Assembly: GCA_964563165.1 (NCBI GenBank)
Contig: CAZLWA010000051.1
Coordinates: 1 to 64,000, forward strand
Source of the DNA: CAZLWA01 sp964563165
GTDB lineage: Bacteria; CLD3; SB21
DNA length: 64,000 nt
Reading direction: 5' to 3'
How positions within the stretch are numbered: position 1 is the stretch's first letter; each line of letters begins with the position of its first letter. A model generated the notes under the pieces. It searched no databases, was not told the origin of the DNA, and saw only the letters and a program-made list of their open reading frames with translations. Made by a program: the position numbers and the translations under genes. Positions 1 to 7,913 of this stretch are shown in pieces.

Positions 1-1
1 G

Positions 2-988
2 CACCAACTGGACCGCTTTAAATATTACAACGGAAAATCCTTTCATGCCCTTTCCATGGGGTACGTGGGGAATATGAGCATGCAAATCTATCTGCCGATA
101 AAACGGGACGGCATTTTCAGTTTTTTGGACAGCATGAACGCCGATCAATGGCGTAAATGTGATTCTTCATTTCTGAGAAGTAAAGTACAGGTCACAGTTC
201 CAAAATTCAAAATGGAATTTGAGCAGGAACTGAGCAAGCCGCTTAAGAGGCTCAGGATGGAAAAGGCCTTTGACGGGGGAAGTGCCGATTTCAATGGCAT
301 TGCCGAATCTGTATTCATTGATAAGGTTATTCACAAGGCGTTGGTTGAACTAAATGAAAAAGGTACCGTGGCGGCGGCGGTTACGGGTATGTCAATGTTG
401 GGAATTGGTGGTCCTAGCGGTCCACCGATACCGGTTTTTAATGCCGATCATCCCTTTTTCTTTCTTATTAAAGACGATATTACCAATTGTATCTTGTTTG
501 CCGGTATTCTGATGGATCCCGGCGGAGCCATTGCCGAAAAGGACGACCGGTACTCCTTTAAAGAATTTCTTCCTCAGGGAGGTGATGTCGGCCATGGAAG
601 TATAGACGAAATCGAGGAAGAATTCGAAAGTGCCGGGGGCGTCTCTATGATTGCGGGATCAGAAGGAGACGGTTTGATCGGTGTTGGTAAAGCCCGTGTT
701 TCCGGCGGAGCTGTTTCGATGAGCGATATCCAGGCCGTGATTGACCAAAATGCAATCGCAGTCAATTGGTGCTACATAAAGGAATTGAAGAAATCACCGG
801 ACCTGAAAGGGAAGCTCAGCATGCAGATCAAGGTGAATGCCGAAGGAAGTGTGTCCGGAACCATGATCACATCCAATACCGTCGGCAACGCAGTTACACG
901 ATGCATTGAAAATAAGATCCGCGGATGGAAGTTCCCTCACCAAAAAGGCATGATCACGATTAATGAAACATTTGCCTTTAGAAAGTAG
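2..988 (+). CDS. Serpin fused to AgmX/PglI-like C-terminal domain (5' truncated by window edge)
   Basis: The reading frame is open from base 2, so the gene begins outside the window. The visible part holds the second half of a serpin: a hinge (NEKGTVAAAVT) that fits the inhibitory consensus, a reactive-centre loop rich in Gly/Pro, and the closing serpin signature (ADHPFFFLI). After an acidic linker comes a roughly 90-residue domain with the pattern NWCYIKELKKSPDLKGKL, then RCIENKIRGWKFP, which resembles the C-terminal domain of the gliding-motility proteins AgmX and PglI. Serpins trap serine or cysteine proteases irreversibly. The next gene is a full-length paralogue, and the two reactive loops differ strongly, so the targets probably differ. 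By analogy with that copy it should be an exported lipoprotein. Confidence 0.85.
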   Translation, partial: HQLDRFKYYNGKSFHALSMGYVGNMSMQIYLPIKRDGIFSFLDSMNADQWRKCDSSFLRSKVQVTVPKFKMEFEQELSKPLKRLRMEKAFDGGSADFNGIAESVFIDKVIHKALVELNEKGTVAAAVTGMSMLGIGGPSGPPIPVFNADHPFFFLIKDDITNCILFAGILMDPGGAIAEKDDRYSFKEFLPQGGDVGHGSIDEIEEEFESAGGVSMIAGSEGDGLIGVGKARVSGGAVSMSDIQAVIDQNAIAVNWCYIKELKKSPDLKGKLSMQIKVNAEGSVSGTMITSNTVGNAVTRCIENKIRGWKFPHQKGMITINETFAFRK

Positions 989-1109
989 ACAGCGCTATGA
1001 TCATTTTCTTACTTAGCAGGAATGACTCCGATATACTATGAGACGATCGTTACAATAGTAGCGCAAATCATAATAATCATGAACTATCAGCGTCTAAAAA
1101 CTATTAATT

Positions 1110-1137
1110 CTCTGTGTCTTAGTGTCCCCGTGGTGAA
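1110..1137 (+). repeat. Intergenic repeat end, serpin copy 1/2 junction
   Basis: A G/T-rich 28-mer containing CTCTGTGTCTTAGTGTCC lies six bases before the second serpin start. A related 28-mer at 2989-3016 follows that gene in the same orientation. Both resemble the ends of the inverted-repeat elements near 9.2-9.8 kb, but no opposing arm is visible here. The two copies probably mark the ends of the duplicated serpin unit. Confidence 0.6.
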
Positions 1138-1143
1138 AAAAAC

Positions 1144-2886
1144 ATGCGCATGATGTTAAACAAAAAGACAACGATCATCTGCACTGCAGTCATCTGCATC
1201 ATGCTCTGTAATGCTTGCGGACGCAAGGCTGATACTGAGGAAGCAGCAATAAAGGAGAAAACAGCATGGCCCGCAGCTGACAGCGCCAACCAACAGGCGG
1301 CAAAAGATGTGGCTGATCGCAGCAATCAGTTTTCGTTTGATATTTTTAAAGCCATTCAGAAATCCAAACCGCATGAAAATATTTTCATTTCACCCTTCAG
1401 TATTTCCGCCGCGCTCACAGCGGTATCTAACGGCGCCGAAGGCGAGACTAAAAATGAAATGAAACGGGCTCTATCGCTCGAGGGTGTTGATTCGCAGAAG
1501 GTAAATCTTGGATATTACAGTTTGTTTAACCGGTTTGATCGCACGGAAACGACTTTGGCCATTCTGGTAGCCAACTCAGTTTGGCTAAATTCCGGTTTGC
1601 CTTACCCGATACGCCTCAAAGAGACTATTAAGAATACCTTGGCAAATTATTACAAGGCGCAAATCGACTTATTGGATTTCGGAAACTCAAGTTCCCCAAA
1701 GGTTATTAATGACTGGGTGGATGATAAAACACAGCACAGAATAAGCAATATCATCAAAGAGCTGAATCCCAATGCTCTCATGCGCCTTCTTAGTGCCATT
1801 TACTTCAAGGGTCGATGGGTTAAGGAATTCGATCCGTCGGACACGAAACCCGGCCCGTTCTTTTTGGCCGGTGATAAGGTCAAAAAAACAGAAATAATGA
1901 AACAAACAGATTTTTTTGGCTATTTTAGAGCCAAGACGTTTCACGCACTTTCATTGGATTATCTTGGAAAAATGAGCATGCAGATATTTTTACCCATTGA
2001 GCGCAATGGTATTTTTAGTTTTCTCGATAGCATGAATGCCGGGAGATGGCGTCGTTGGAATTCTATTTTTGAAATGAAGGAAGTGAATGTTTCTCTGCCC
2101 AAATTCAAATTGGAGTTTGAGCAAGAATTGAAAAACTCCCTCAAGAATATAGGTATGAACATTCCTTTCGATGAAAGAAATGCTGACTTCCATGCGCTTG
2201 CAGAATACGCCGATCCGAACAAGGTCTTTATCGGCTCTGTAAAGCATAAAGCCATGGTAGATGTGAACGAAAAGGGAACGGTGGCAGCCGCGGTCACTCA
2301 GGTTGAAATGTTTGAAGGCACCGGTTTTAGTCAACCAACGGAATTTATTGCCGATCACCCGTTCTTCTTTATCATAAAAGACGACAGTACGAATTGTATA
2401 TTATTTTCGGGCATTGTTATGGATCCGGGTGGGACCGTCGCTGACAAGAATATGTATGCATTCAAGGAGTCGCTGCCGGCAGAAGACGGTGGCGGCGGCA
2501 TCAGTGAATGGTTAGAGGAAATGGAAGGCAGCGTTTCTCTGGTTGCTGGAGAGATCGACGGCGGTATGATCGCTGTCGGTAAAGCCTCTATCTCCGGAGC
2601 CGGCGGGGCCGTTTCGGCGGGCGATATTCAGGCCGTGATCGACCAGGGTGCGACCTGGGTCAATTCCTGCTATCAAAGGGAATTGAAGAAATCACCGGAC
2701 CTGAAAGGCAAGCTCAGTGTGCAGATCAAGGTGAATACCAAAGGGTACGTGTCCGGAGTTACGACCACATCCAATTCCGTCGGCGACGCTGTTGCACGAT
2801 GCGTTGAAAATAAGATCCGCGGGTGGAGCTTTCCGAAAAGTAAAGAAGGTATGATCATCGATGAAACCTTTGCTTTTAAAAAATGA
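1144..2886 (+). CDS. Lipoprotein serpin with AgmX/PglI-like C-terminal domain
   Basis: This is a 580-residue protein. Residues 1-25 form a hydrophobic export signal ending at a possible lipobox cysteine (LCNAC, Cys25). Residues of about 55-450 are a complete serpin, with the N-terminal hallmark NIFISPFSISAALTAVSNGA, the inhibitory-type hinge starting at Glu376 (EKGTVAAAVT), and the closing signature ADHPFFFIIKDD. Residues of about 490-580 are an AgmX/PglI-like domain with two conserved cysteines (NSCYQRELKK and ARCVENKIRGW). The small residues in the hinge predict an inhibitor, not a storage or chaperone serpin. The reactive loop is a few residues longer than in antitrypsin, so P1 cannot be fixed. 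The start was chosen because it gives the full signal peptide; Met3 or Met4 would also work. The serpin-AgmX combination is unfamiliar to me. Confidence 0.9.
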   Translation: MRMMLNKKTTIICTAVICIMLCNACGRKADTEEAAIKEKTAWPAADSANQQAAKDVADRSNQFSFDIFKAIQKSKPHENIFISPFSISAALTAVSNGAEGETKNEMKRALSLEGVDSQKVNLGYYSLFNRFDRTETTLAILVANSVWLNSGLPYPIRLKETIKNTLANYYKAQIDLLDFGNSSSPKVINDWVDDKTQHRISNIIKELNPNALMRLLSAIYFKGRWVKEFDPSDTKPGPFFLAGDKVKKTEIMKQTDFFGYFRAKTFHALSLDYLGKMSMQIFLPIERNGIFSFLDSMNAGRWRRWNSIFEMKEVNVSLPKFKLEFEQELKNSLKNIGMNIPFDERNADFHALAEYADPNKVFIGSVKHKAMVDVNEKGTVAAAVTQVEMFEGTGFSQPTEFIADHPFFFIIKDDSTNCILFSGIVMDPGGTVADKNMYAFKESLPAEDGGGGISEWLEEMEGSVSLVAGEIDGGMIAVGKASISGAGGAVSAGDIQAVIDQGATWVNSCYQRELKKSPDLKGKLSVQIKVNTKGYVSGVTTTSNSVGDAVARCVENKIRGWSFPKSKEGMIIDETFAFKK

Positions 2887-2988
2887 AGAGGCAATGCGAT
2901 CAAGGTCCTTTGAAGTCAAGGGATCGGAGGAATCACTATGAGACAGCGCAATTGCAATCAACATACACCGCCAGTCAAATCTGCGGTT

Positions 2989-3016
2989 CTCAGTGTCTCG
3001 GTGCCCCTGTGGTGAA
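2989..3016 (+). repeat. Second copy of the serpin-flanking repeat
   Basis: CTCAGTGTCTCGGTGCCC and following bases repeat the segment at 1110-1137 in the same direction after the second serpin. The stretch from 2887 to the SDR start at 3074 otherwise holds no gene. A shared ACTATGAGAC occurs in both post-serpin spacers, supporting duplication of gene plus spacer. Confidence 0.55.
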
Positions 3017-3073
3017 GTCATGTGCCGCAGGGACATCAAAAGATACATTGCGCCTGTCAGCGGCTGAAAAAAC

Positions 3074-3856
3074 ATGAATATTCAACTAAACGGAAAAAAT
3101 GCGGTCGTTTGCGGCAGCACGCAGGGTATCGGCAAAGCCTGCGCGTTAGAATTGGCTTCGCTGGGAGCCCGAATTACTCTGATCGCGCGCAATGAAGAGA
3201 CTCTCAAGAAAGTTAAGGATGAACTTTCGACTTCAGCCGGTCAAAAGCACAACTATATTGTTGCGGACTTCTCGCGACCGATAGAACTGAATGAAAAACT
3301 TTCAAGATTTCTTCAAATGCCTATTCACATTTTAGTCAATAATACCGGCGGGCCGGCTGCGGGTAAGATTTCAGAAGCTTCTGCCGATGCGTTCGAAAAA
3401 ACTTTTGCCCAGCATTTAATTTGCAATCACATTTTGGTTCAAGCCGTGATCCCCGGCATGAAATCAGAAACGTACGGGCGCATCATCAATATTATTTCTA
3501 CTTCAGTCAAACAACCTATTGAAGGCCTTGGCGTTTCCAATACGATCCGCGCTGCCGTTGCGAATTGGGCCAAGACCCTTTCGATCGAACTGGCACCTTT
3601 TGGAATTACGGTAAATAATGTTCTGCCCGGAGCAACTAAAACGGAACGCCTGAATTCGATCATTGAAAATAAATCGAAGCAGACCGGAAAACCGGTTGAA
3701 GAGATTTCCAAACAAATGCTGGCTGAAATCCCTGCCGCTCGTTTCGGCAGCGCCGATGAGATCGCTTCAGCAGTCGCTTTTCTTGCATCCGCCGCTGCGG
3801 GCTATATCAACGGAATTAATTTACCGGTGGATGGGGGAAGGACCGGATCTCTTTGA
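3074..3856 (+). CDS. SDR-family oxidoreductase with altered catalytic motif
   Basis: This is a 260-residue short-chain dehydrogenase/reductase. The cofactor site is present (GSTQGIG near residue 14, NNTGG near 90), and the C-terminal GINLPVDGG segment is normal for FabG-like proteins. The catalytic YxxxK motif is not: the aligned stretch reads SNTIR (in LGVSNTIRAAV), replacing Tyr by Ser and Lys by Arg. The fold should bind NAD(P)H, but ordinary SDR catalysis is doubtful. It precedes the aminomuconate genes on the same strand, 168 bases before the SUFU gene, with an inverted repeat between. A role in tryptophan catabolism is suggested only by position. Confidence 0.85.
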   Translation: MNIQLNGKNAVVCGSTQGIGKACALELASLGARITLIARNEETLKKVKDELSTSAGQKHNYIVADFSRPIELNEKLSRFLQMPIHILVNNTGGPAAGKISEASADAFEKTFAQHLICNHILVQAVIPGMKSETYGRIINIISTSVKQPIEGLGVSNTIRAAVANWAKTLSIELAPFGITVNNVLPGATKTERLNSIIENKSKQTGKPVEEISKQMLAEIPAARFGSADEIASAVAFLASAAAGYINGINLPVDGGRTGSL

Positions 3857-3907
3857 TTGTTTTTTTTCTTATCTGGTTTGGTTCACATTGACAGCCTTTT
3901 GAAGTTT

Positions 3908-3983
3908 TTGAACCTTGAAGGTTCTATTAAATTATGAAAAATCTTGAGTATTTCTTTCATTGAAAGGAACCTTCAAGGTTCAC
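3908..3983. repeat. Inverted-repeat element between SDR and SUFU genes
   Basis: Arms at 3908-3924 and 3967-3983 match as inverted repeats over 16 bases (GAACCTTCAAGGTTCA), with a loop of about 42 bases. Each arm is itself nearly palindromic. There is no T-run typical of a terminator. It resembles the other small intergenic hairpin elements in this window. Confidence 0.7.
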
Positions 3984-4024
3984 TGTGCCTGCAACCCATA
4001 AGCACGCATTATTATTAAAACGTA

Positions 4025-4603
4025 ATGACCGAGCCTTCCGAACTTTTGCGTCATGTCTTTGACGAGCACACGAACCATTACGGCGACCCCGACATTCATT
4101 ATCCCTTCGATGCCGCGGTCGTTGACGGAAAAAAGGTTCTCGATCGGCTGGACGTATTTGCATGGCATCCTCATGCTGAAATTCCGATGACGACGTTTTC
4201 AACGGTCGGCATGGCAGACCGTCCAATGACCGGGTGCGGCCATCGGTGTGAAATTCACTTGACCCTACGCGCCAAGTTGCCGGCAGAAGACGAATCCGAA
4301 ATTGCGGCGTGCCTTGCTAATTTAGCTGCGTTTCCTTTCTTAACAAAAACTTTTTTTGACTATTGGCATATCGTTCCCGACCTGCACATCCCGAGTTTTT
4401 CCCTGTGCAGCGCAGGCCTTTTCCACCCGGCATTGACCCAAAACGGATGGGATATGATCGCATTCGAGAACCTCAGCATCAAAATCCTGAATTTGATCCC
4501 GATCACCCCGGAGGAAAATGATATGGCTGAAAAATTAGGCGTGGATAAAATGCTCGATTATTTGTACGATAACAAGATAGATATTTTTTCCGGTAGAATT
4601 TAA
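4025..4603 (+). CDS. Suppressor-of-fused (SUFU) domain protein
   Basis: This 192-residue protein matches the bacterial suppressor-of-fused-like family, with the characteristic core PMTTFSTVGMADRPM near residue 55, then RCEIHLTLRAKLP and the C-terminal ILNLIPITPEE. There is no signal peptide or membrane segment, so it should be cytoplasmic. In animals the domain acts in Hedgehog signalling. In bacteria it is a stand-alone domain with no settled function and is often linked to immunity or toxin loci. Its stop codon is only three bases before the aminomuconate semialdehyde dehydrogenase start, so the two are almost certainly co-transcribed. Whether it serves the pathway is unknown. Confidence 0.8.
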   Translation: MTEPSELLRHVFDEHTNHYGDPDIHYPFDAAVVDGKKVLDRLDVFAWHPHAEIPMTTFSTVGMADRPMTGCGHRCEIHLTLRAKLPAEDESEIAACLANLAAFPFLTKTFFDYWHIVPDLHIPSFSLCSAGLFHPALTQNGWDMIAFENLSIKILNLIPITPEENDMAEKLGVDKMLDYLYDNKIDIFSGRI

Positions 4604-4606
4604 GAA

Positions 4607-6052
4607 ATGCAAAAGATAAAAAATTACATCAACGGGAAACTAGCAGATCCCATTTCGAATCAATTTTTTGACAATGTCGACCCATCCATTGGCGAAGTAT
4701 ATTCGCTCACACCGGATTCGGATGAGCGCGATATTCAATTGGCGGTGGAAGCAGGGGAGAAGGCGTTTCCAAATTGGTCCACGACCCCGGCGGAGAAACG
4801 CTCGCGGATGATGCTGAGAATTTCAGAGCTGATCGACAAAAACCTGGACAAGCTCGCCCTCGCTGAATCCATCGACAACGGCAAGCCGGTATCGCTCGCC
4901 AAAGACCTGGATATTCCGCGCGCGTCCAGCAATTTCTTTTTCTTCGCTACCGCCGTCATGCAATTTGCTTCCGAATCCCATGCGATGGAGAATGCTGCTA
5001 TCAACTATACCTTGCGCAATCCGCTGGGTATCGTCGGCTGTATTTCACCCTGGAATTTACCGTTGTATCTGTTCACCTGGAAGATCGCGCCGGCACTGGC
5101 TGCGGGAAATTGCGTCATCGCGAAACCGTCGGAAATTACGCCCATGACCGCGTATCTGCTCTCGGAAATTTGTATCGAAGCGGGTTTACCCCCCGGCGTT
5201 TTGAATATCGTGCATGGTCGGGGCCCTAAGGTGGGAGGTGCGATATCGGCTCATCCGACAATTGCAGCGATCTCTTTTACCGGCGGAACAAAAACCGGCG
5301 CCGAGATCGCACGCGCAGCCGCGCCGATGTTTAAAAAATTATCGCTCGAACTTGGCGGAAAAAATCCGAATATCATCTTTGCCGATTCCCATTACGAGGA
5401 AATGATGAAATCCACGCTTCGTTCATCTTTTTCCAACCAAGGCGAAATTTGTCTGTGCGGTTCGCGCATTTTTGTGGAACGGCCCTTGTATGATAAATTC
5501 CGTCTCGATTTTGTCCGGCAGGCAGGAAAATTAAAAATCGGCGATCCATTGGACGAAAACACCCAACAAGGCGCGATCGTGTCCAAACAGCATTTTGAAA
5601 AAATCCTTTCGTATATAGAATTGGCGAAACAGGAGGGCGGAACCGTTTTATGCGGCGGAAAAGCCGTGAAGCCGGACGGACGCTGCAAGAACGGCTGGTT
5701 TATCGAGCCCACCGTCATCGAAGGCCTGCCGTTCGACTGCCGGACCAATCAGGAGGAAATTTTCGGGCCCGTGGTGACGATTGCTCCATTCGACTCCGAG
5801 GAAGAAGTTTTGAAATACGCCAATAGTACGCCTTACGGATTGGCTTCGATCCTTTGGACAGAAAATTTAACGCGCGCGCACCGCATGGCCAATGAGATCA
5901 AGACCGGCATCGTGTGGGTCAATTGCTGGCTGCTGAGGGATCTGCGGACGCCGTTCGGCGGAATGAAAAATTCCGGCGTCGGCCGTGAAGGCGGTTTTGA
6001 AGCGTTACGATTCTTTACGGAGCCGAAGAACGTGTGCGTGAGATTGAAATAA
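4607..6052 (+). CDS. nbaE: 2-aminomuconate 6-semialdehyde dehydrogenase
   Basis: This is a 481-residue NAD-dependent aldehyde dehydrogenase. The Rossmann and catalytic elements are clear: SPWNLPLYLFTWK near residue 145, FTGGTKTG, the general-base LELGGKNP, and the nucleophile segment NQGEICLCGSRIFVE, whose Cys-Leu-Cys-Gly form is typical of the hydroxymuconic/aminomuconic semialdehyde branch. The end (PFGGMKNSGVGREGG) is also characteristic. It would oxidise 2-aminomuconate 6-semialdehyde, produced by the ACMS decarboxylase gene at 10.8 kb, to 2-aminomuconate. The deaminase gene follows after 18 bases. The symbol follows the nba nomenclature for this pathway. Confidence 0.88.
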   Translation: MQKIKNYINGKLADPISNQFFDNVDPSIGEVYSLTPDSDERDIQLAVEAGEKAFPNWSTTPAEKRSRMMLRISELIDKNLDKLALAESIDNGKPVSLAKDLDIPRASSNFFFFATAVMQFASESHAMENAAINYTLRNPLGIVGCISPWNLPLYLFTWKIAPALAAGNCVIAKPSEITPMTAYLLSEICIEAGLPPGVLNIVHGRGPKVGGAISAHPTIAAISFTGGTKTGAEIARAAAPMFKKLSLELGGKNPNIIFADSHYEEMMKSTLRSSFSNQGEICLCGSRIFVERPLYDKFRLDFVRQAGKLKIGDPLDENTQQGAIVSKQHFEKILSYIELAKQEGGTVLCGGKAVKPDGRCKNGWFIEPTVIEGLPFDCRTNQEEIFGPVVTIAPFDSEEEVLKYANSTPYGLASILWTENLTRAHRMANEIKTGIVWVNCWLLRDLRTPFGGMKNSGVGREGGFEALRFFTEPKNVCVRLK

Positions 6053-6070
6053 TTGTGTTTTAGAATAAAC

Positions 6071-6541
6071 ATGAAAAAACGAATTCAAAATTCTGCGCCA
6101 AAGGCGCATCAGCCTCGGGCTGAAACATTCAAAATTCATAATTCTTCCCGAGCTCCCCAGCCCGTAGGTCTGTATCCTCACGCGCGGCGTGTGGGAAATT
6201 TGTTGTTTCTCTCCGGTGTGGGCCCGCGCGAACGTGGCAGCAAAACAATTCCGGGCGTGAAATGGAACAAAAAAGGTAAGGTCGTTTCCCACGATATTTC
6301 GGCGCAGTGTCATTCCGTTTTCAGAAATGTGCGCTATATTTTGGAAGACGCCGGTTCGAGCTGGGAAAATATCGTGGATGTCACGGTATTTCTGACCGAC
6401 ATGAAGAATGATTTTGCAAAATACAACAAGATCTATGCGGAATACTTCAAAGAAAACAAACCCTGCCGTACGACCGTCGAAATTAAGTCTCTTCCGACTC
6501 CGATAGCCATCGAATTAAAGGTCATCGCAACAATTGATTAA
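6071..6541 (+). CDS. nbaF: 2-aminomuconate deaminase (RidA/YjgF family), N-terminus altered by a repeat
   Basis: This is a RidA-fold protein of 156 residues. From about residue 25 it follows the aminomuconate deaminase pattern (SRAPQPVGLYPHARR, then GNLLFLSGVGPRERG and PGVKWN), ending with the RidA core CRTTVEIKSLPTP. It would hydrolyse 2-aminomuconate to 4-oxalocrotonate and ammonia. The first 25 or so residues are not family sequence: bases 6081-6142 contain two perfect 6-bp-stem hairpins flanked by ATTCAAAATTC repeats, which are translated in frame. ATG at 6071 is the only ATG before the conserved part. The gene converges with kmo, leaving 13 bases between them. Confidence 0.85.
   Translation: MKKRIQNSAPKAHQPRAETFKIHNSSRAPQPVGLYPHARRVGNLLFLSGVGPRERGSKTIPGVKWNKKGKVVSHDISAQCHSVFRNVRYILEDAGSSWENIVDVTVFLTDMKNDFAKYNKIYAEYFKENKPCRTTVEIKSLPTPIAIELKVIATID
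6081..6142. repeat. REP-like double hairpin inside the deaminase coding region
   Basis: Two adjacent perfect hairpins, TGCGCC-aaa-GGCGCA (6094-6108) and TCAGCC-tcg-GGCTGA (6109-6123), sit between direct copies of ATTCAAAATTC (near 6083 and 6128). The segment is in frame with the deaminase and encodes its non-conserved N-terminus. Confidence 0.75.
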
Positions 6542-6554
6542 TTGAAGAAGGTGT

Positions 6555-7913
6555 TTAATTGAAATTAATTTTGGGCAATTGCTGATCAATTAATCGTTCC
6601 GCCTTTTTAAAGTCTGCTTCTTCAACTCCGGATATCCCCAGGATCAATTCATTGAGAATGCCGTCCTGAATTCTGCCTCTCTCTAAGGCGATCGAATACG
6701 GCATCCGGTGAAAGGTCACCATCGAATATTTAGGTATAAAGCGGTCCGGGAATTTTTCTTCCAATACATGCTCGATCTTCTTTTTCAAAATGAATGCCGG
6801 ATCGGCAACCAGATCGCGCATTTCATAAAAATTTTCCACGGCCAGATCGGCTATTGCGTCGGCGTTGATCTTTCTCAGCTTTTCATACTCGCTGAACGTC
6901 TTTTTCCAATCACCGCTGTATTTTTCGATGCATTCATTCAAGTACGTGCAGTCTTCAAAAGCGCAGTTCATGCCCTGCCCGAAGAACGGCACGATCGCGT
7001 GCGCCGCATCTCCCAGCAATGCCGCTTTATCTTCGACATACCATGGGGAGCATTTGACGGTCATTAACGTTCCGGCGGGGTTATTAAAATAATCGTCTAT
7101 CAGCGTCGGCATCAAAGGAACCGCATCCGGAAACTCCTGATCAAAAAACGTTTTGACTTTTTCTTTTGAATTTAAACTCTCGAAACTGTTGGCGCCCTCC
7201 ATCGGAAAGAAAAGCGTGCAGGTGAAACTCCCGTCGAAATTCGGCAGGGCAATAAGCATATAGGTCTTCCTCGGCCAAATATGCAGCGCGTTTTTCTCTA
7301 TCAGAAAGGTCCCATTCGGCCCGGAAGGAATGGTCAGTTCTTTGTACCCGTGTTCCAAATAGGTTTGTGAGAAATTGAATCTTCCGATCTTCAGCATATC
7401 CATCCGGATCGCGGACGCCGAGCCGTCAGTACCGATCACGGTATCTGCCTTTACCGAATGAGAGACGTTTGTGGTTTCGTTGTGCAAATGAACTTCGCCC
7501 GAATTAAAATCCATGCCGGTACATCGTTCGTCGAAAACTATTTTTACGCCTGCCTGCGCTTCTGCCAGATCCATCAGGCGCATATTCAATGTACCGCGCG
7601 AGACGGAGTTGATCGCTTCCGAATCATCCTTGCCGTAGCGCTGAAAATTCAAACTACCCGAATGGGAATGAATCATACGGCCTCTCATCGGGATCGCAAT
7701 TTTCAGGATATCCTCGTACAGGCCAACTTCCTTAAGCGCATGAATGCCGCGTGTGGAGAGCGCGAGGTTGATCGAACGCCCCGCACTGATGCTGGTTTTA
7801 CGCATATCCGGGCGGCGTTCGTAGACATCAACCCGGAATCCTTTCTTTGCCAAATACACGGCCAAAAGCGATCCGGCCAGTCCCGCACCGATGAGAATGA
7901 TCTTTTGACTCAT
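6555..7913 (-). CDS. kmo: Kynurenine 3-monooxygenase
   Basis: This is a 452-residue FAD-dependent hydroxylase. The N-terminal dinucleotide site is GAGLAGSLLAVYLAKKG. SAGRSINLALSTRG follows, and the second FAD motif is GDAAHAIVPFFGQGMNCAFED, the hallmark of kynurenine hydroxylases. It converts L-kynurenine to 3-hydroxykynurenine with NADPH and O2. The start at 7913 was chosen because its ATG overlaps the kynureninase stop codon (ATGA), indicating translational coupling; a longer in-frame extension to 8009 lies inside kynU and lacks family similarity. It is the last gene of a minus-strand run beginning near 14.1 kb. Confidence 0.95.
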   Translation of the reverse strand: MSQKIILIGAGLAGSLLAVYLAKKGFRVDVYERRPDMRKTSISAGRSINLALSTRGIHALKEVGLYEDILKIAIPMRGRMIHSHSGSLNFQRYGKDDSEAINSVSRGTLNMRLMDLAEAQAGVKIVFDERCTGMDFNSGEVHLHNETTNVSHSVKADTVIGTDGSASAIRMDMLKIGRFNFSQTYLEHGYKELTIPSGPNGTFLIEKNALHIWPRKTYMLIALPNFDGSFTCTLFFPMEGANSFESLNSKEKVKTFFDQEFPDAVPLMPTLIDDYFNNPAGTLMTVKCSPWYVEDKAALLGDAAHAIVPFFGQGMNCAFEDCTYLNECIEKYSGDWKKTFSEYEKLRKINADAIADLAVENFYEMRDLVADPAFILKKKIEHVLEEKFPDRFIPKYSMVTFHRMPYSIALERGRIQDGILNELILGISGVEEADFKKAERLIDQQLPKINFN

